Shown here: piece by piece, positions 1-9,125 of the stretch
Layout: each line of letters starts with the position of its first letter
How positions within the stretch are numbered: the stretch's first letter is position 1
Assembly: GCA_964527215.1 (NCBI GenBank)
Contig: CAZGNZ010000021.1
Location: 1-64,000 of the forward strand
Direction: 5' to 3'
Source: CAZGNZ01 sp964527215
Lineage (GTDB): Bacteria > Fidelibacterota > Marinisomatia > SCGC-AAA003-L08 > JACNLC01
DNA: 64,000 bases
Translations under genes and position numbers: made by a program
Notes under the pieces: generated by a model
What the model was told of the DNA's origin: nothing
Database searches by the model: none
Seen by the model: only the letters and a program-made list of their open reading frames with translations

Positions 1-264
1 AGAATTGAGCAGATCCATCATCGGAATAGATTTCTCATGAAATATTCGGGTTAGGACGGTTAAACATCTTGAAAATGATTATTCCTCAAGATAAAAAAAT
101 GCATCTGCAGGCAATGTTATCAGCCGGAAAGGACTGAACAGCCATACCGATGCATTCATTCTGTGTGAACAAAACCGGGATAAAGAGGATCAGATAATCA
201 TCTATCCAACTTCAGATACGGGTGTATTCGAATCCGTGTATTTTATCACGCCTGGACAACCAGA
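1..264. other. Left-edge stretch without a supported gene
   Basis: No open frame with a credible start or recognisable product is visible. A short frame open from base 1 ends at a TAG near base 54 and could be the tail of a gene lying outside the window, but 17 codons are too few to say. No clear terminator hairpin was seen for the leftward gene ending at 265. Confidence 0.4.
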
Positions 265-765
265 TCAGGTCATCAGCGATGAAACGGCTTTAAGAGAATC
301 AAACTGCCATTTTTCATCCTGATCCTTAATCAGGTTGTGAACATAATATATATGTTCCCTGACGGAATCCTTGATCTCGAACAGGCTGAAAAAATGGTCA
401 ATCAGTTCTCTTTCCTTTTCATGAACGACCCCGTCTTTATATGAAAGAATAAGACAGTCAACCAGAAAAATATTTTTGATATCTTTCGATTTTATACTGT
501 CAACCAGTACCTCGATGGCATCCCGGGACGGTTCTTTGGCGAATTCTACGCAGTGATCCAACTGGTCTTCGGGTAAATCCAGTGTACGGATCAGCGCGCC
601 AATATACTCCCGTTCATCCGCAGTAATGGCCTCATCTACATTCATCAAAAGGGCCAGCCCATTCAGGTATTTCACCTTATTTTCCAGCGAAAGCTCTTTT
701 GCAGGATGATTTTCAAAGGCAAGGTTGCGTTCTTCAGCTGTTTTGACAAAGCTTATAATATCCAT
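265..765 (-). CDS. TerB-like (tellurite-resistance B domain) protein
   Basis: A 166-residue soluble, all-helical acidic protein with no signal peptide or membrane segment. Residues ~25-150 look like a TerB domain: two helical halves, each with an acidic metal-binding-type turn (residues NVDEAITADERE near 42-53 and YKDGVVHEKERE near 108-119). This D-G/A-x-x-x-x-x-E-R/K-E arrangement is typical of TerB and of the TerB domain of DnaJ-like proteins, where it is thought to bind a divalent cation. The ATG is well placed behind an AGGAG ribosome site four bases upstream. It is transcribed alone. TerB proteins occur in stress and conflict settings, but no other ter gene is present, so its role here is unknown. 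Confidence 0.6.
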   Translation of the reverse strand: MDIISFVKTAEERNLAFENHPAKELSLENKVKYLNGLALLMNVDEAITADEREYIGALIRTLDLPEDQLDHCVEFAKEPSRDAIEVLVDSIKSKDIKNIFLVDCLILSYKDGVVHEKERELIDHFFSLFEIKDSVREHIYYVHNLIKDQDEKWQFDSLKAVSSLMT

Positions 766-939
766 TGTACTCCTGTCAGTTGATCTGTGCAGCGGACAGA
801 CAGTGATTGATCCTCAACAAATACAAAAGAAAACCAGCCGGTACCGAACAAATCCCGTGTATCTTACTCAGGCAGGTTTTCAGAAATCAAAAACATTACT
901 TCAAAAGATGAACTTCTTAACAGGTTGTAAAGGTCAGTT

Positions 940-1926
940 TCAGTTCATCAGCAAATCAAAGCCAAGCCGGACACCTGTAGTACGATAGGTGTTTTTTCCA
1001 CTGCGGGTATCGTACAAGCTGCCCTTCAATATGACATCATACTGACCCAAAGCCAACCGATATCCCAACTCGGGTTCAATAGTAAAAACATCAAAATTGG
1101 AATTCCGAATTTTGTCACCGTGAATTTGATATTTTTCTGCTGATAAAAAATTCAGGTTCAGTCCGAAACCCGTATTGTTTCCGGCCGGGACGTAAATCTG
1201 GGATCCAATCTGAAATTCCGTCCCGGGCTTTGTGTCAATATCCTCATTTTCGTATTCAAGGGTTGTCTCGAGAAAACTGCGATAGGCAGCATAATAGGAT
1301 ATGCGAACCGGTTCCATGTTCATATCACCGGAAACTGCGCCATAGAATGCACTGCAGCCGGTTCCGGTTGGGAATTCAAGATCCTGACCGGAAATTGCAT
1401 CGGTTTCCACTTCTTCGGGACCGGAGCCTGTGGCCAAACGGGTTCCTGTCTGAATCAGTAGGCTGTTGTCAGCATCAATTTTGATGAGATAGTAAAGACC
1501 CACATCCAGATCACCGATACCAGAGATTCCTTCCATATCGTTTAAATCAACATCTGCTTCAACATTGAATTCCATATCCTGAAACAGGGTGTAGGGCAAA
1601 CGCATGTCGAGCCCGAATTCTTTGGTTATCCCGTATTTGATTTCCGAAAACAATCTCCCGATTTTGAATTCCGGATCGGTTGGAAGCCCGCTATTCAGAA
1701 ATATGAAAGTGCGGAAGGCTTCCTCGTCACCGTGGATATCCCAGAACGAGTCCGCCATGCCTGCATCATAGGTAGTTGAAAAAATAAACCCGCCGGCTGC
1801 TGGAACCGCAGTAAATCCAAGCAGGTTTCCATTCACCCAGTCTGGAGTTTGGCTGGCAAGCATGCCTATCATCAGGGATACAACGATCCCCATAGAACGA
1901 ATTGTATCCATTCTGCCATTCATCAT
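940..1926 (-). CDS. Outer-membrane beta-barrel-like protein
   Basis: About 328 residues, with a hydrophobic N-terminal signal segment (MGIVVSLMIGMLASQ region) followed by an alternating hydrophobic/aromatic pattern and short turns rich in D, N and G, as in outer-membrane barrels. The extreme C-terminus (VRLGFDLLMN) resembles a final beta-strand. An open frame extends upstream to a GTG at 1947. An AAAGGA ribosome site lies just ahead of three consecutive ATG codons, so one of these (1929, 1926 or 1923) is the likely start, and 1926 gives the best spacing. The layout recalls barrel proteins annotated as MetA-pathway or transporter-like, but I cannot assign a substrate. The gene stands alone, between a TerB-like gene and a methyltransferase gene on the same strand. 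Confidence 0.6.
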   Translation of the reverse strand: MMNGRMDTIRSMGIVVSLMIGMLASQTPDWVNGNLLGFTAVPAAGGFIFSTTYDAGMADSFWDIHGDEEAFRTFIFLNSGLPTDPEFKIGRLFSEIKYGITKEFGLDMRLPYTLFQDMEFNVEADVDLNDMEGISGIGDLDVGLYYLIKIDADNSLLIQTGTRLATGSGPEEVETDAISGQDLEFPTGTGCSAFYGAVSGDMNMEPVRISYYAAYRSFLETTLEYENEDIDTKPGTEFQIGSQIYVPAGNNTGFGLNLNFLSAEKYQIHGDKIRNSNFDVFTIEPELGYRLALGQYDVILKGSLYDTRSGKNTYRTTGVRLGFDLLMN

Positions 1927-2069
1927 CATCGATCCTTTCATTGACACAAATTCTTAAGGGCTTGTGTGACCCTGCATGCTCTGGGTGGTTTTACGGTATG
2001 AAACCGTAAAATTGTTGGTACAATATGGTGGAAAGTTATAACAAGTTTAACGCTTCAATAAAGAAATAA

Positions 2070-2777
2070 TCACGACATTCGGCCGATGAAAAGCCCCCGC
2101 CCGGTTATTCCCGCATTATCGTACTCTGCCGTCAGCCCTGCATTCAGGAAACAATTCTGCATCTCCTCAACCGTGAACAGACCCAGAACATGTTCCTCTG
2201 AAAACACCTGAATTCCATCCGGTGAACCCACCAGATACTTAAATTGTATTATGGATGTTTTTCCGGATTTCAGGCTGAGGCTCATCCGCGCTATTTTCAG
2301 GCCGGGTTCATCCACGGTGGACAGAAAATTATGTCCCGGATCCCATTTGTCCGGTTCAATCCACGGTTCAACCAGAATAATACCTCCCGGATTTAAATGT
2401 CGGCGGAAACAGGTCAGTGACCGCACAACATTATCCAGGGTTTTTACGTATCCGATGGAACTGAACAGGCAGAGAACCGCATCAAATTTGCGGTCCAGCT
2501 GGAAATCGCACATATCCTCTGTATAAAACCGGCCGCTGGGCAGTTTGCTTCGGGCAATCTCAATAAATTCCTTCTGCAGATCAATGCCCGTCACCTGGAA
2601 GTGGTGGTTTTCACTCAAGATTCTGGCATGTTCACCGGTGCCGCACCCTGTATCCAGTATGCTGTCGGCATCAGGATGGTGGCGCCTTATCAGTTCGCTG
2701 ATCTGCATGCACTCGGATTCATAGTCCTTCATCGGAAGGTAAATGGCGTCATAGAGGTGGGCGGTTCTGGCATACAT
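2070..2777 (-). CDS. SAM-dependent class I methyltransferase
   Basis: A soluble methyltransferase of about 235 residues. It begins MYARTAHLYDAIY, the usual N-terminus of this family. Motif I (ILDTGCGTGEHA) binds S-adenosylmethionine and is followed by the acidic residue of motif II (VTGIDLQ). FDAVLCLFSSIGYV matches motif IV and the ILVEPWIEP strand lies further on. The methyl acceptor cannot be read from sequence. The frame extends to a GTG at 2798 inside the end of the upstream LRR gene. I prefer the ATG at 2777 because an AGGAGG ribosome site is embedded in the last codons of the LRR gene, which suggests translational coupling. It is the last gene of the leftward SGNH/NagB-PIG-L/LRR operon. 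Confidence 0.8.
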   Translation of the reverse strand: MYARTAHLYDAIYLPMKDYESECMQISELIRRHHPDADSILDTGCGTGEHARILSENHHFQVTGIDLQKEFIEIARSKLPSGRFYTEDMCDFQLDRKFDAVLCLFSSIGYVKTLDNVVRSLTCFRRHLNPGGIILVEPWIEPDKWDPGHNFLSTVDEPGLKIARMSLSLKSGKTSIIQFKYLVGSPDGIQVFSEEHVLGLFTVEEMQNCFLNAGLTAEYDNAGITGRGLFIGRMS

Positions 2778-2784
2778 TCCGAAA

Positions 2785-4266
2785 TTAATCCTCCTCACAG
2801 TTTTGAGGACCCATGTGATTTTCCATGCATTCCGGAAACGGCGGACAGAGCTGGTTGTAGCCTATCATAAAGGAACCGGTACTGGCCCAGTTAATATCCA
2901 GATTGCACAGTTCCTCGGGCAAAGTTCCTGAAAGCGCATTCGATTTTAAAAACAGGCTTCGCAGCTGTGTTAACTCAGCCAGTTCCGGCGGTACCGGACC
3001 GCTGAGATTGTTTTCAGCCAGATTCAGTTCATTAAGATTCAGCAGAAGCCCGATCTCCGGCGGAATTGAGCCGCTGAGTTCATTGTCGGATAAATCCAGC
3101 TGGGTTAGACTGGAGAGAAACCCGATCTCGGCCGGGATGCTGCCGCTGATTTGGTTTTCACCCAGGAAAAAAATCTCCAGATTAATCAGATTCCCAATCT
3201 CTGTCGGAATGGCGCCTGTTAACTGGTTGGCACTTAAGTCCATAATATTCAGCTGAATGCAGTCTCCGAGTCCGGTCGGGATACCTTCGGAAAAACTGTT
3301 TTCGGACAACAAAAGTGTGGTAAGGGAAGACAGAAGCCCGATTTCAGCCGGGATGCTGCCGCTGAGTTGATTGGCGGACAGATTCAGGTTCAGGAGTGCT
3401 GTCAGATTTCCCCAATCTGGTGGAATAACACCTTCCAGATAATTCCCTCCAAGCTGTAAATAGTTCAGACTTGAGCAGGAACCGATTTCAGGAGGCAGGC
3501 TGCCTGTGATACCGTTTTCAGACAGATCCATGCTGACGAGGTCCACCAGACTCCCGATTACCGGGGGAATACTTCCGGTAAGCTGATTCCCTTTCAGATT
3601 CAGATTGCTCAGTTCCAGCAGGTTCCCAATGGCAGAGGGTAGATTTCCGGTAAGCTGATTCCCGGCCAGATTCAGGAATTTTAGACTCACGCAGCCGCCA
3701 ATGGATTCAGGAATACTGCCGGTAAACTGATTGCCGCTGAGATCCACCTGGGTCAAAAAGCCCAGTTCCCCGACAATCGCCGGTATCGAGTCCGTCATTA
3801 GATTGTCTGACAAATTCAGGTTCCGAAGGCTGCTCAACAGATGGAGACTGTCCGGCAGGGAACCGGATAAGGAATGCCCGGACAGATTCAGTGTCTGAAG
3901 ACTGGTCAGATCGGTAACGCCCGGTGGAATCGATCCGGAGAGTTCTTCATCAACATAACAGCTGGAGTTTTCTGAGCGGCTTGCGCAAAGGCTGACCAGC
4001 CGTCCCATATTCCACACCTGGGTTCCGAAATCAAGGGGATTGACATCACCCGCACTGAGGTCCGCCAAATCACTGAGAAATGCTTCATCCCGGTCATCTT
4101 TCGCATTGTCGTCGGTATCGATGATGTTGAAGTCCGGTCGCGGAGGTCCTTTATCACAGCCGGGGAAAATCAGGAATGCGGACAAACAGCAAGCCGTGAG
4201 CAGAATTGCAGCCGGCAGCGGGGCGGATGTCCGCCAGTGATCGTGCGGCAAATTGAAAGTCCTCAT
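2785..4266 (-). CDS. Secreted leucine-rich-repeat lipoprotein
   Basis: A 493-residue protein. The N-terminus holds a hydrophobic segment ending in LIFPGC near residues 32-37, a plausible but imperfect lipobox, followed by an acidic linker. Residues ~105-440 form about 14 tandem 24-residue leucine-rich repeats of the plant-like type: LxxLxxLxLSxNxLxG then xIPxxIGx. Repeats of this kind form curved solenoids that bind proteins or glycans. Cysteines near the C-terminus (CNLD, CPPFPEC, NCEED) look like a disulfide-bonded cap. The ATG overlaps the stop of the upstream NagB-PIG-L gene by four bases, so the two are translationally coupled. It is probably attached to the outer membrane. The ligand is unknown. 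Confidence 0.8.
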   Translation of the reverse strand: MRTFNLPHDHWRTSAPLPAAILLTACCLSAFLIFPGCDKGPPRPDFNIIDTDDNAKDDRDEAFLSDLADLSAGDVNPLDFGTQVWNMGRLVSLCASRSENSSCYVDEELSGSIPPGVTDLTSLQTLNLSGHSLSGSLPDSLHLLSSLRNLNLSDNLMTDSIPAIVGELGFLTQVDLSGNQFTGSIPESIGGCVSLKFLNLAGNQLTGNLPSAIGNLLELSNLNLKGNQLTGSIPPVIGSLVDLVSMDLSENGITGSLPPEIGSCSSLNYLQLGGNYLEGVIPPDWGNLTALLNLNLSANQLSGSIPAEIGLLSSLTTLLLSENSFSEGIPTGLGDCIQLNIMDLSANQLTGAIPTEIGNLINLEIFFLGENQISGSIPAEIGFLSSLTQLDLSDNELSGSIPPEIGLLLNLNELNLAENNLSGPVPPELAELTQLRSLFLKSNALSGTLPEELCNLDINWASTGSFMIGYNQLCPPFPECMENHMGPQNCEED

Positions 4267-6581
4267 CCGGCAGGTCCTTCCATGGATTTCTCCAGACTGC
4301 GCGCCTGATCCAGAAACTGATCAACGGTGAGTTCCTTCAAATATACCAGCCCATGGGCACTGCGCAGTCTCGGATGGGGATTCTGATAGAAGGTATCTTT
4401 CCCCAGCAGCAGTTGAATGTCATGAAGCTGTTTTACCCAAATGTTCTGGGACAGATCGCAAAAAGGCCCATCCAGCTCATAACTCGGAAAACTGGCAGAT
4501 TTCTGGCTCAGATAGCAGGTCATGAAGGATTGCCTGAGAGCGGCCATTTCATTCAGGGATACGGGAACAATAATATCTGCTTCGGATGGATGAAATCGAT
4601 ACCACACGTTTCGGTAGCCCCAGATTCGTATATGAGACAAGTCCTGTGTATCACCCCACCAGCGCATCGCTTCTGCAATGGCTTGAAGGACTTTGTAGTG
4701 AGTGTCCGGACCGCTTCCCTCAGGATCGAGTGCCAGGGTAATAACGGTGGGCTGTATTTTTTTAAGCAAATTTAATATGGGTTTTACATCCCTGGTCCGG
4801 TCAGGCTGTTCTGTGAATATGTCGCCAGTATAAAATCCCAGACGCTCGTGGAACACATTTTTTACCTGGACACCGAAATGAGCCCATACCAGTTCTTCTT
4901 CAAATTCCCGAATCATGCCTTTCAGTTTCTGGATCTCAGGCGGGTTTTTCTCACCATTATAGCTCCAGATCAGCACTGCCAAAATATCATGGATGGTTTC
5001 CTGAAGCTGTGCAACATCCTTAACGTGATAAATGTCAGTAATGGCCCGTACAATGCGGTGACTCAGCCCTCGTTGCTGTCCGGCTTCGTTGCCGCCGGCC
5101 ACCCGCATCAGGAAATGATAAATGTCCTTGTCCCATTTTTTCAGGTAGCCGGATTCAAAGAAATCCGGATAATTCACCATTTCAATGTGACCGCGGTTCA
5201 GCAGCTCATTGGTGTGTTCAAGCGTATCCCGCAGAAATTGGTTGGTAACCGATGTAAAACCTGATGTAAGAACAGAAAAATAGTGCTGGTGAAGAGGTGT
5301 CTTGATCAGGTTCATGATATGGGGAAGATACCCGAGCATGATATCGTCATGATGGGGACCGGTATGGAGAATGGTTTCGCTTTCGGGCTGGGCAACGCCC
5401 CGCTGCAGCTTATCTTTTATCGTCCGGATAACGTCCTCAACGACCTCTTGCTTGTTGTCCGGAATCAGCGCAGTGGTTTCATCCGCATTCAGATCCGACT
5501 CTGTGATCCGGCTGCCAAACCGGTTTAGTTTCCGACAGAGATTGATTACGGCCCGCTGACTTTTCTCATGGGTCCAAATGCCGGTCTCAAAGCGGGTCCG
5601 AACTGAATGCGTCAGTTTTGAAGCTGCACCTGAAGTTAGATAAAAGCGGCTGTTGGGGAGCGAGTGGAGAATCGACGCTGGGTAAAGATTGCTGGGATGG
5701 CATTCCAGAGACTGGCGGATTATGTCCGCTTTGGCTTCTCCGGCTGCAATGATAACAGCCGTGACATTCGGATTGGCCGAGATGGTTGACAGACCGATGG
5801 TAATTACCAGCCTGTGACGGGAAACCTCAATCCCGCCCAGATCAGATGCTGCAGCTGCCTGGGTTTCAAAATTGGTCTGGGTCAGACGGGTGGTTGAATT
5901 GAAATCAGAGCCGCGCACATTGAAGGCGATATGACCGTCCGGTCCGATACCTCCCAGGAAAAAGCCTATTCCGCCCAACTCCCGAATTTGCTGTTCATAC
6001 TGAGTGCACCAGTCATCAATTGCAAAGATAGCCAACTGCTGCAGACGCTCCTCGGATGATCGGCACTCCCGCGTACGCAGTCCGAGGTCCACCTTCAGAT
6101 CGGGGAATACTTCGGTGAAATGAGCGCCGCCCGGCAGGGCGATCTGGTCGGAGTTGATCAGCAGGCTCAGATCCGGATTCAGTCCCATCCCACGAATATA
6201 AAAATTCCGGACATAATCGTAAAAGCTGTTATGCTGTTTGGAACTGATGGGGTAAAACTCATCGATCTGGACAAAATGCAGTCGGCTCAAATCGGGTTTC
6301 CGGTTTAGCGGAAATTGATGCTGCTCAAGCATTCTGGTCACATCTGCTGATCCCCAGTTCTGCAGGATATGGGCGGTCCATTTGATAAAGTACTCCGGCG
6401 TCTTTCCCGTGGGCAGACTGATAACACCTTCCGGATTTTCAAGAACCCAGTTCAGGAATGTCAGAGCCGTAAGCAGACCCAGTTTGGGAAAATTTTCCAC
6501 TACAACAACCGATACGCCTGAATCAGATGCATTTTTGAAACTGTCAATCTGAAATGAGGATTCGATGGGAGAAATTTTCAT
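4263..6581 (-). CDS. nagB: Glucosamine-6-phosphate deaminase fused to PIG-L deacetylase
   Basis: A 772-residue two-domain cytoplasmic enzyme. Residues ~1-370 are a NagB/sugar-isomerase domain: SLPTGKTPE phosphate loop near 55-63, QIDEFY at 105-110 matching the NagB catalytic Asp region, and GIGPDGHIAFN at 211-221 with the catalytic His. This half should convert glucosamine-6-phosphate to fructose-6-phosphate and ammonia. Residues from ~400 are a PIG-L/LmbE domain with HTGPHHDDIMLG, a variant of the zinc-binding PHxDDE motif, and a later DTHYK segment, suggesting N-acetyl-sugar deacetylation. Such fusions are known in Bacteroidota. The motif ends in Ile instead of the usual Glu, so activity of the second half should be treated with care. 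Upstream, 16 bases away, is an SGNH hydrolase gene; downstream is the LRR gene, overlapping by 4 bases. Confidence 0.88.
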   Translation of the reverse strand: MKISPIESSFQIDSFKNASDSGVSVVVVENFPKLGLLTALTFLNWVLENPEGVISLPTGKTPEYFIKWTAHILQNWGSADVTRMLEQHQFPLNRKPDLSRLHFVQIDEFYPISSKQHNSFYDYVRNFYIRGMGLNPDLSLLINSDQIALPGGAHFTEVFPDLKVDLGLRTRECRSSEERLQQLAIFAIDDWCTQYEQQIRELGGIGFFLGGIGPDGHIAFNVRGSDFNSTTRLTQTNFETQAAAASDLGGIEVSRHRLVITIGLSTISANPNVTAVIIAAGEAKADIIRQSLECHPSNLYPASILHSLPNSRFYLTSGAASKLTHSVRTRFETGIWTHEKSQRAVINLCRKLNRFGSRITESDLNADETTALIPDNKQEVVEDVIRTIKDKLQRGVAQPESETILHTGPHHDDIMLGYLPHIMNLIKTPLHQHYFSVLTSGFTSVTNQFLRDTLEHTNELLNRGHIEMVNYPDFFESGYLKKWDKDIYHFLMRVAGGNEAGQQRGLSHRIVRAITDIYHVKDVAQLQETIHDILAVLIWSYNGEKNPPEIQKLKGMIREFEEELVWAHFGVQVKNVFHERLGFYTGDIFTEQPDRTRDVKPILNLLKKIQPTVITLALDPEGSGPDTHYKVLQAIAEAMRWWGDTQDLSHIRIWGYRNVWYRFHPSEADIIVPVSLNEMAALRQSFMTCYLSQKSASFPSYELDGPFCDLSQNIWVKQLHDIQLLLGKDTFYQNPHPRLRSAHGLVYLKELTVDQFLDQARSLEKSMEGPAG

Positions 6582-6597
6582 ATGTACCTGAAATTGG

Positions 6598-7254
6598 TTA
6601 AATGGTTAAGCCAAAATATTTCATGACAGTGATTGCGATCAGCGCATGACCATGACTGTGGGGATGTACTTTGTCGGTGGTCCAGTATTCCGAAGGCTGA
6701 CTTTTCAGTCCTTCCTGAAACTTTTCATGCAGATCAATGAAGGGCAGCTGAAAACGACGGCCGACTGCCTTTACGCAGTCAATGTATTTTTCTGCCAGTT
6801 TCAAGATGGGGTCATCCGGGCGATTCTCCGCATAAAAGGGTGTCAGCAGAACCACTTTGGGAAATTGATCAATCCGGCAGGATTGAATCAGCTCATGGTA
6901 GATTCGCGAGAACCGCTGAACGGCTTCTTCGGGGTTATCCGACAACTGGAAATTCTGGAAGACATCGTTAATACCAATCTTGATAAACAGCCAGTCCGGG
7001 CGGTTGCGGATGACATCCCGCCTCCATCTTTTCTGCAGGTCTTCAATGGTGTTTCCGCTGATACCGCGGTTGAGAAATTCCAGATTCAGATGAGGATGCA
7101 ATGCACGGAGGCAGTTGACGACCATAAACACAAAGCCATCCCCGAATGGCGGGAGACAGTCCAAACGGCCAGCATCCGTAATGCTGTCACCGATGAAAAG
7201 AATCCGATCTTTTGGTGAAAACTGATATTCATCCCAGGTGGGTGTGATGGACAT
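6598..7254 (-). CDS. SGNH/GDSL-family hydrolase (esterase-like)
   Basis: About 218 residues with no signal peptide, so probably cytoplasmic. The family blocks are complete: block I ILFIGDSITDAG with the nucleophilic Ser, block II Gly in NRGISGNT, block III GINDVFQN, and block V DKVHPHSHGH supplying the catalytic Asp and His. Members are serine esterases acting on acetylated sugars, lipids or acyl chains. The frame extends to a GTG at 7278, but an AGGAGA ribosome site lies six bases before the ATG at 7254, which I take as the start. It is the first gene of the operon with the glucosamine-6-phosphate deaminase/PIG-L fusion, so removal of an ester from an amino sugar is a reasonable guess. Confidence 0.85.
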   Translation of the reverse strand: MSITPTWDEYQFSPKDRILFIGDSITDAGRLDCLPPFGDGFVFMVVNCLRALHPHLNLEFLNRGISGNTIEDLQKRWRRDVIRNRPDWLFIKIGINDVFQNFQLSDNPEEAVQRFSRIYHELIQSCRIDQFPKVVLLTPFYAENRPDDPILKLAEKYIDCVKAVGRRFQLPFIDLHEKFQEGLKSQPSEYWTTDKVHPHSHGHALIAITVMKYFGLTI

Positions 7255-7479
7255 ATCATCTCTCCTGAAATTGACCACAAAATTACAGTGACTTGCATAT
7301 TAAATAATTATGAAATGTGTTTGGTGAGAACGATTTATTTTGTGCTGGAGTGAATAACACAAACCTGGGTCGCGGGGATCAGGGCGTTTGCGCGGACCAA
7401 TTGAAGTGATCTGCGGAATTGACGACACTGCGGCAGACAATTCTTGTGTCCAACTCTTCCGCATACCTGCGGATTTTGC

Positions 7480-8241
7480 CTACTGTTTTTTGCTTCTGGC
7501 GGACCGTTTCGGCTTATTCTTCACATATATCAGTTTGTTTTTGCTTCGGGGACTTTCTCTGGATTCTATTTCGAAACTGCCGATCGACCGGATCATGGGG
7601 GTAAGTTTTTCAAACCCAAAATTCCTTGGATCAAAATTCGGACGTTTTTTAAGCAGCAGGCTTCCAACATCCCCCAAAAAAGCCCAGCCATCCTCATCAG
7701 ATAAATCGGCAATGGTCGTCCTGATCAGTTTGACCTCCTTGGAGGTTATCTTTTCAATGGAGTCACCCGAATCATCAGTTTCCAAACTTTTTGACGGCAT
7801 ATCCGGTTTATTCAGAATTTCAAGGTAGATAAATTTGTCACAGGATACAATAAAGGGATTGGGTGTTTTCTTTTCTCCCATTCCTATTACCTGCATACCG
7901 GCTTCCCTCAATCGAGTCGCCAGTCGTGTAAAGTCACTGTCGCTGGACACCAGACAAAAACCGTTCACCTTTCCGGAATATAAAATATCCATTGCATCAA
8001 TAATCATTGCTGAATCTGTTGCATTTTTACCGGAGGTATATCCATACTGCTGGATGGGTGTAATGGCATTATCAAGCAGTATTTTTTTCCACTTCGACAG
8101 GTTGGGTTTTGTCCAGTCTCCGTATATCCTCTTGATAGTGGGGTTTCCGTATTTGGCTATTTCTTCAATCATTTCCTTGACATTGGATGACGGTACATTG
8201 TCGCCGTCGATGAGAACAGCCAGATTGAAATTTTGGGTCAA
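7480..8241 (-). CDS. NYN-domain ribonuclease-like protein with C-terminal OST-HTH/LOTUS domain
   Basis: 253 residues. The N-terminal ~140 are a NYN (PIN-like) domain of the LabA/DUF88 type: AVLIDGDNV (acidic pair D12/D14), KNATDSAMIIDAMDIL, and FCLVSSDSDFTRLA, which together give the acidic metal-binding cluster of these RNases. A charged linker follows. Residues ~165-235 (KLIRTTIADLSDEDGWAFLGDVG and the following basic stretch) resemble an OST-HTH/LOTUS RNA-binding domain, and the C-terminus is Lys/Arg rich. This architecture is known in bacteria and suggests RNA-guided or G-quadruplex-linked RNA processing, but the target is unknown. It lies beside the ATPase/DUF4276 pair but is separated from it by 194 bases with a hairpin. 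Confidence 0.82.
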   Translation of the reverse strand: MTQNFNLAVLIDGDNVPSSNVKEMIEEIAKYGNPTIKRIYGDWTKPNLSKWKKILLDNAITPIQQYGYTSGKNATDSAMIIDAMDILYSGKVNGFCLVSSDSDFTRLATRLREAGMQVIGMGEKKTPNPFIVSCDKFIYLEILNKPDMPSKSLETDDSGDSIEKITSKEVKLIRTTIADLSDEDGWAFLGDVGSLLLKKRPNFDPRNFGFEKLTPMIRSIGSFEIESRESPRSKNKLIYVKNKPKRSARSKKQ

Positions 8242-8287
8242 AATATTCTTTTTCTCTGTTTCGAGTTCAATATTGGTTCACTGTAAA

Positions 8288-8312
8288 CTCCTGAATATTA
8301 CTGAATCAGGAG
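8288..8312 (-). terminator. Hairpin, possible terminator of the ATPase/DUF4276 pair
   Basis: A perfect 7-bp stem, CTCCTGA pairing with TCAGGAG around an 11-base loop. On the minus strand it is followed only by TTTACAG, so the U-tract is weak. It lies between the end of the DUF4276 gene and the start of the NYN gene, both transcribed leftward, so it may separate the two transcription units. Confidence 0.4.
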
Positions 8313-8435
8313 CATATTAATTAAGGAATAATATATGTCTATTTTGGATTTTTTGGAAGTTCATCCGTCTTGTGATCCACATCGCCAACAACCCGGAAGG
8401 ATGATAGAAACAGGTATTACAACCGTTCTTTTATA

Positions 8436-9122
8436 TCACAGAGGAAGCGCTTTTACGGGTGAATGATCTGAGCTGCAAAGTTCAAGCAGTTTGTCCCTGA
8501 AATAGTTAAAACTGGGCGAGTTATTGCGGGTCAAATTCATGTGTGGACTGATATTCTCAGCCCACCTGGATTTTTCAGCGCCAACAGACTGCCAGCCCAT
8601 TGATGAAAGAGATGCTGCACCGCCGGGATAAAGAACATCTGCCAGAAATTCCCAGGTACCGCAAATGCTGTCATTTACATAACTTTCAAGTATGCTTCTA
8701 TTGGCATTTGGAAATGCAGACTTTATCGCTGGAATATCACCAAGAAACCAGGCTTCACCTTCTTCAATCGCGATACAGAACCGGGTTTTAGGCTTCGGTA
8801 TGCAATTTTCAAGAATAGAATGCAGCTCATGACGAAATGCCCTGAGACATTTGTTGTCGAGATCGCAAATCAGAAAGACAGCTGCAGAATAATCATCCGG
8901 ATAACTTTGGAATGTTCTGCCATAACCGGCCAGTAAACGAGGAAGCTGGTCAAGCAGTATGCGGTGTCGTGGATCTCCGGTGCTGCGTAAAAGTTTTGGA
9001 ATTCTGCCGATTCCCTTATATGCATGAATCTTGCAGGTGTGAGATTTGCCAATGATTTTTGGAACGATGATTTTCAGCGCAGATTTCCCTGACTGATCCT
9101 CAACAAGTATCTCAAAATGCAT
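8436..9122 (-). CDS. DUF4276-like protein with TOPRIM-type acidic residues, partner of the ATPase
   Basis: 228 residues with no signal peptide. It opens with a strand ending in an acidic motif (FEILVEDQSGKSAL, E8/D9). Residues 82-90 give FLICDLDNK with D87 and D89, and CIAIEEGEAWFLGD follows. This E...DxD layout matches TOPRIM-like nucleases and DUF4276 proteins, which are commonly encoded next to AAA ATPases. Its ATG starts 3 bases after the ATPase stop, so the two are almost certainly made together. By analogy with the OLD, PARIS and AbiL families, it could be the nuclease or effector half of a phage-defence pair. That is an inference; the exact family needs a profile search. Confidence 0.7.
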   Translation of the reverse strand: MHFEILVEDQSGKSALKIIVPKIIGKSHTCKIHAYKGIGRIPKLLRSTGDPRHRILLDQLPRLLAGYGRTFQSYPDDYSAAVFLICDLDNKCLRAFRHELHSILENCIPKPKTRFCIAIEEGEAWFLGDIPAIKSAFPNANRSILESYVNDSICGTWEFLADVLYPGGAASLSSMGWQSVGAEKSRWAENISPHMNLTRNNSPSFNYFRDKLLELCSSDHSPVKALPL

Positions 9123-9125
9123 GAG

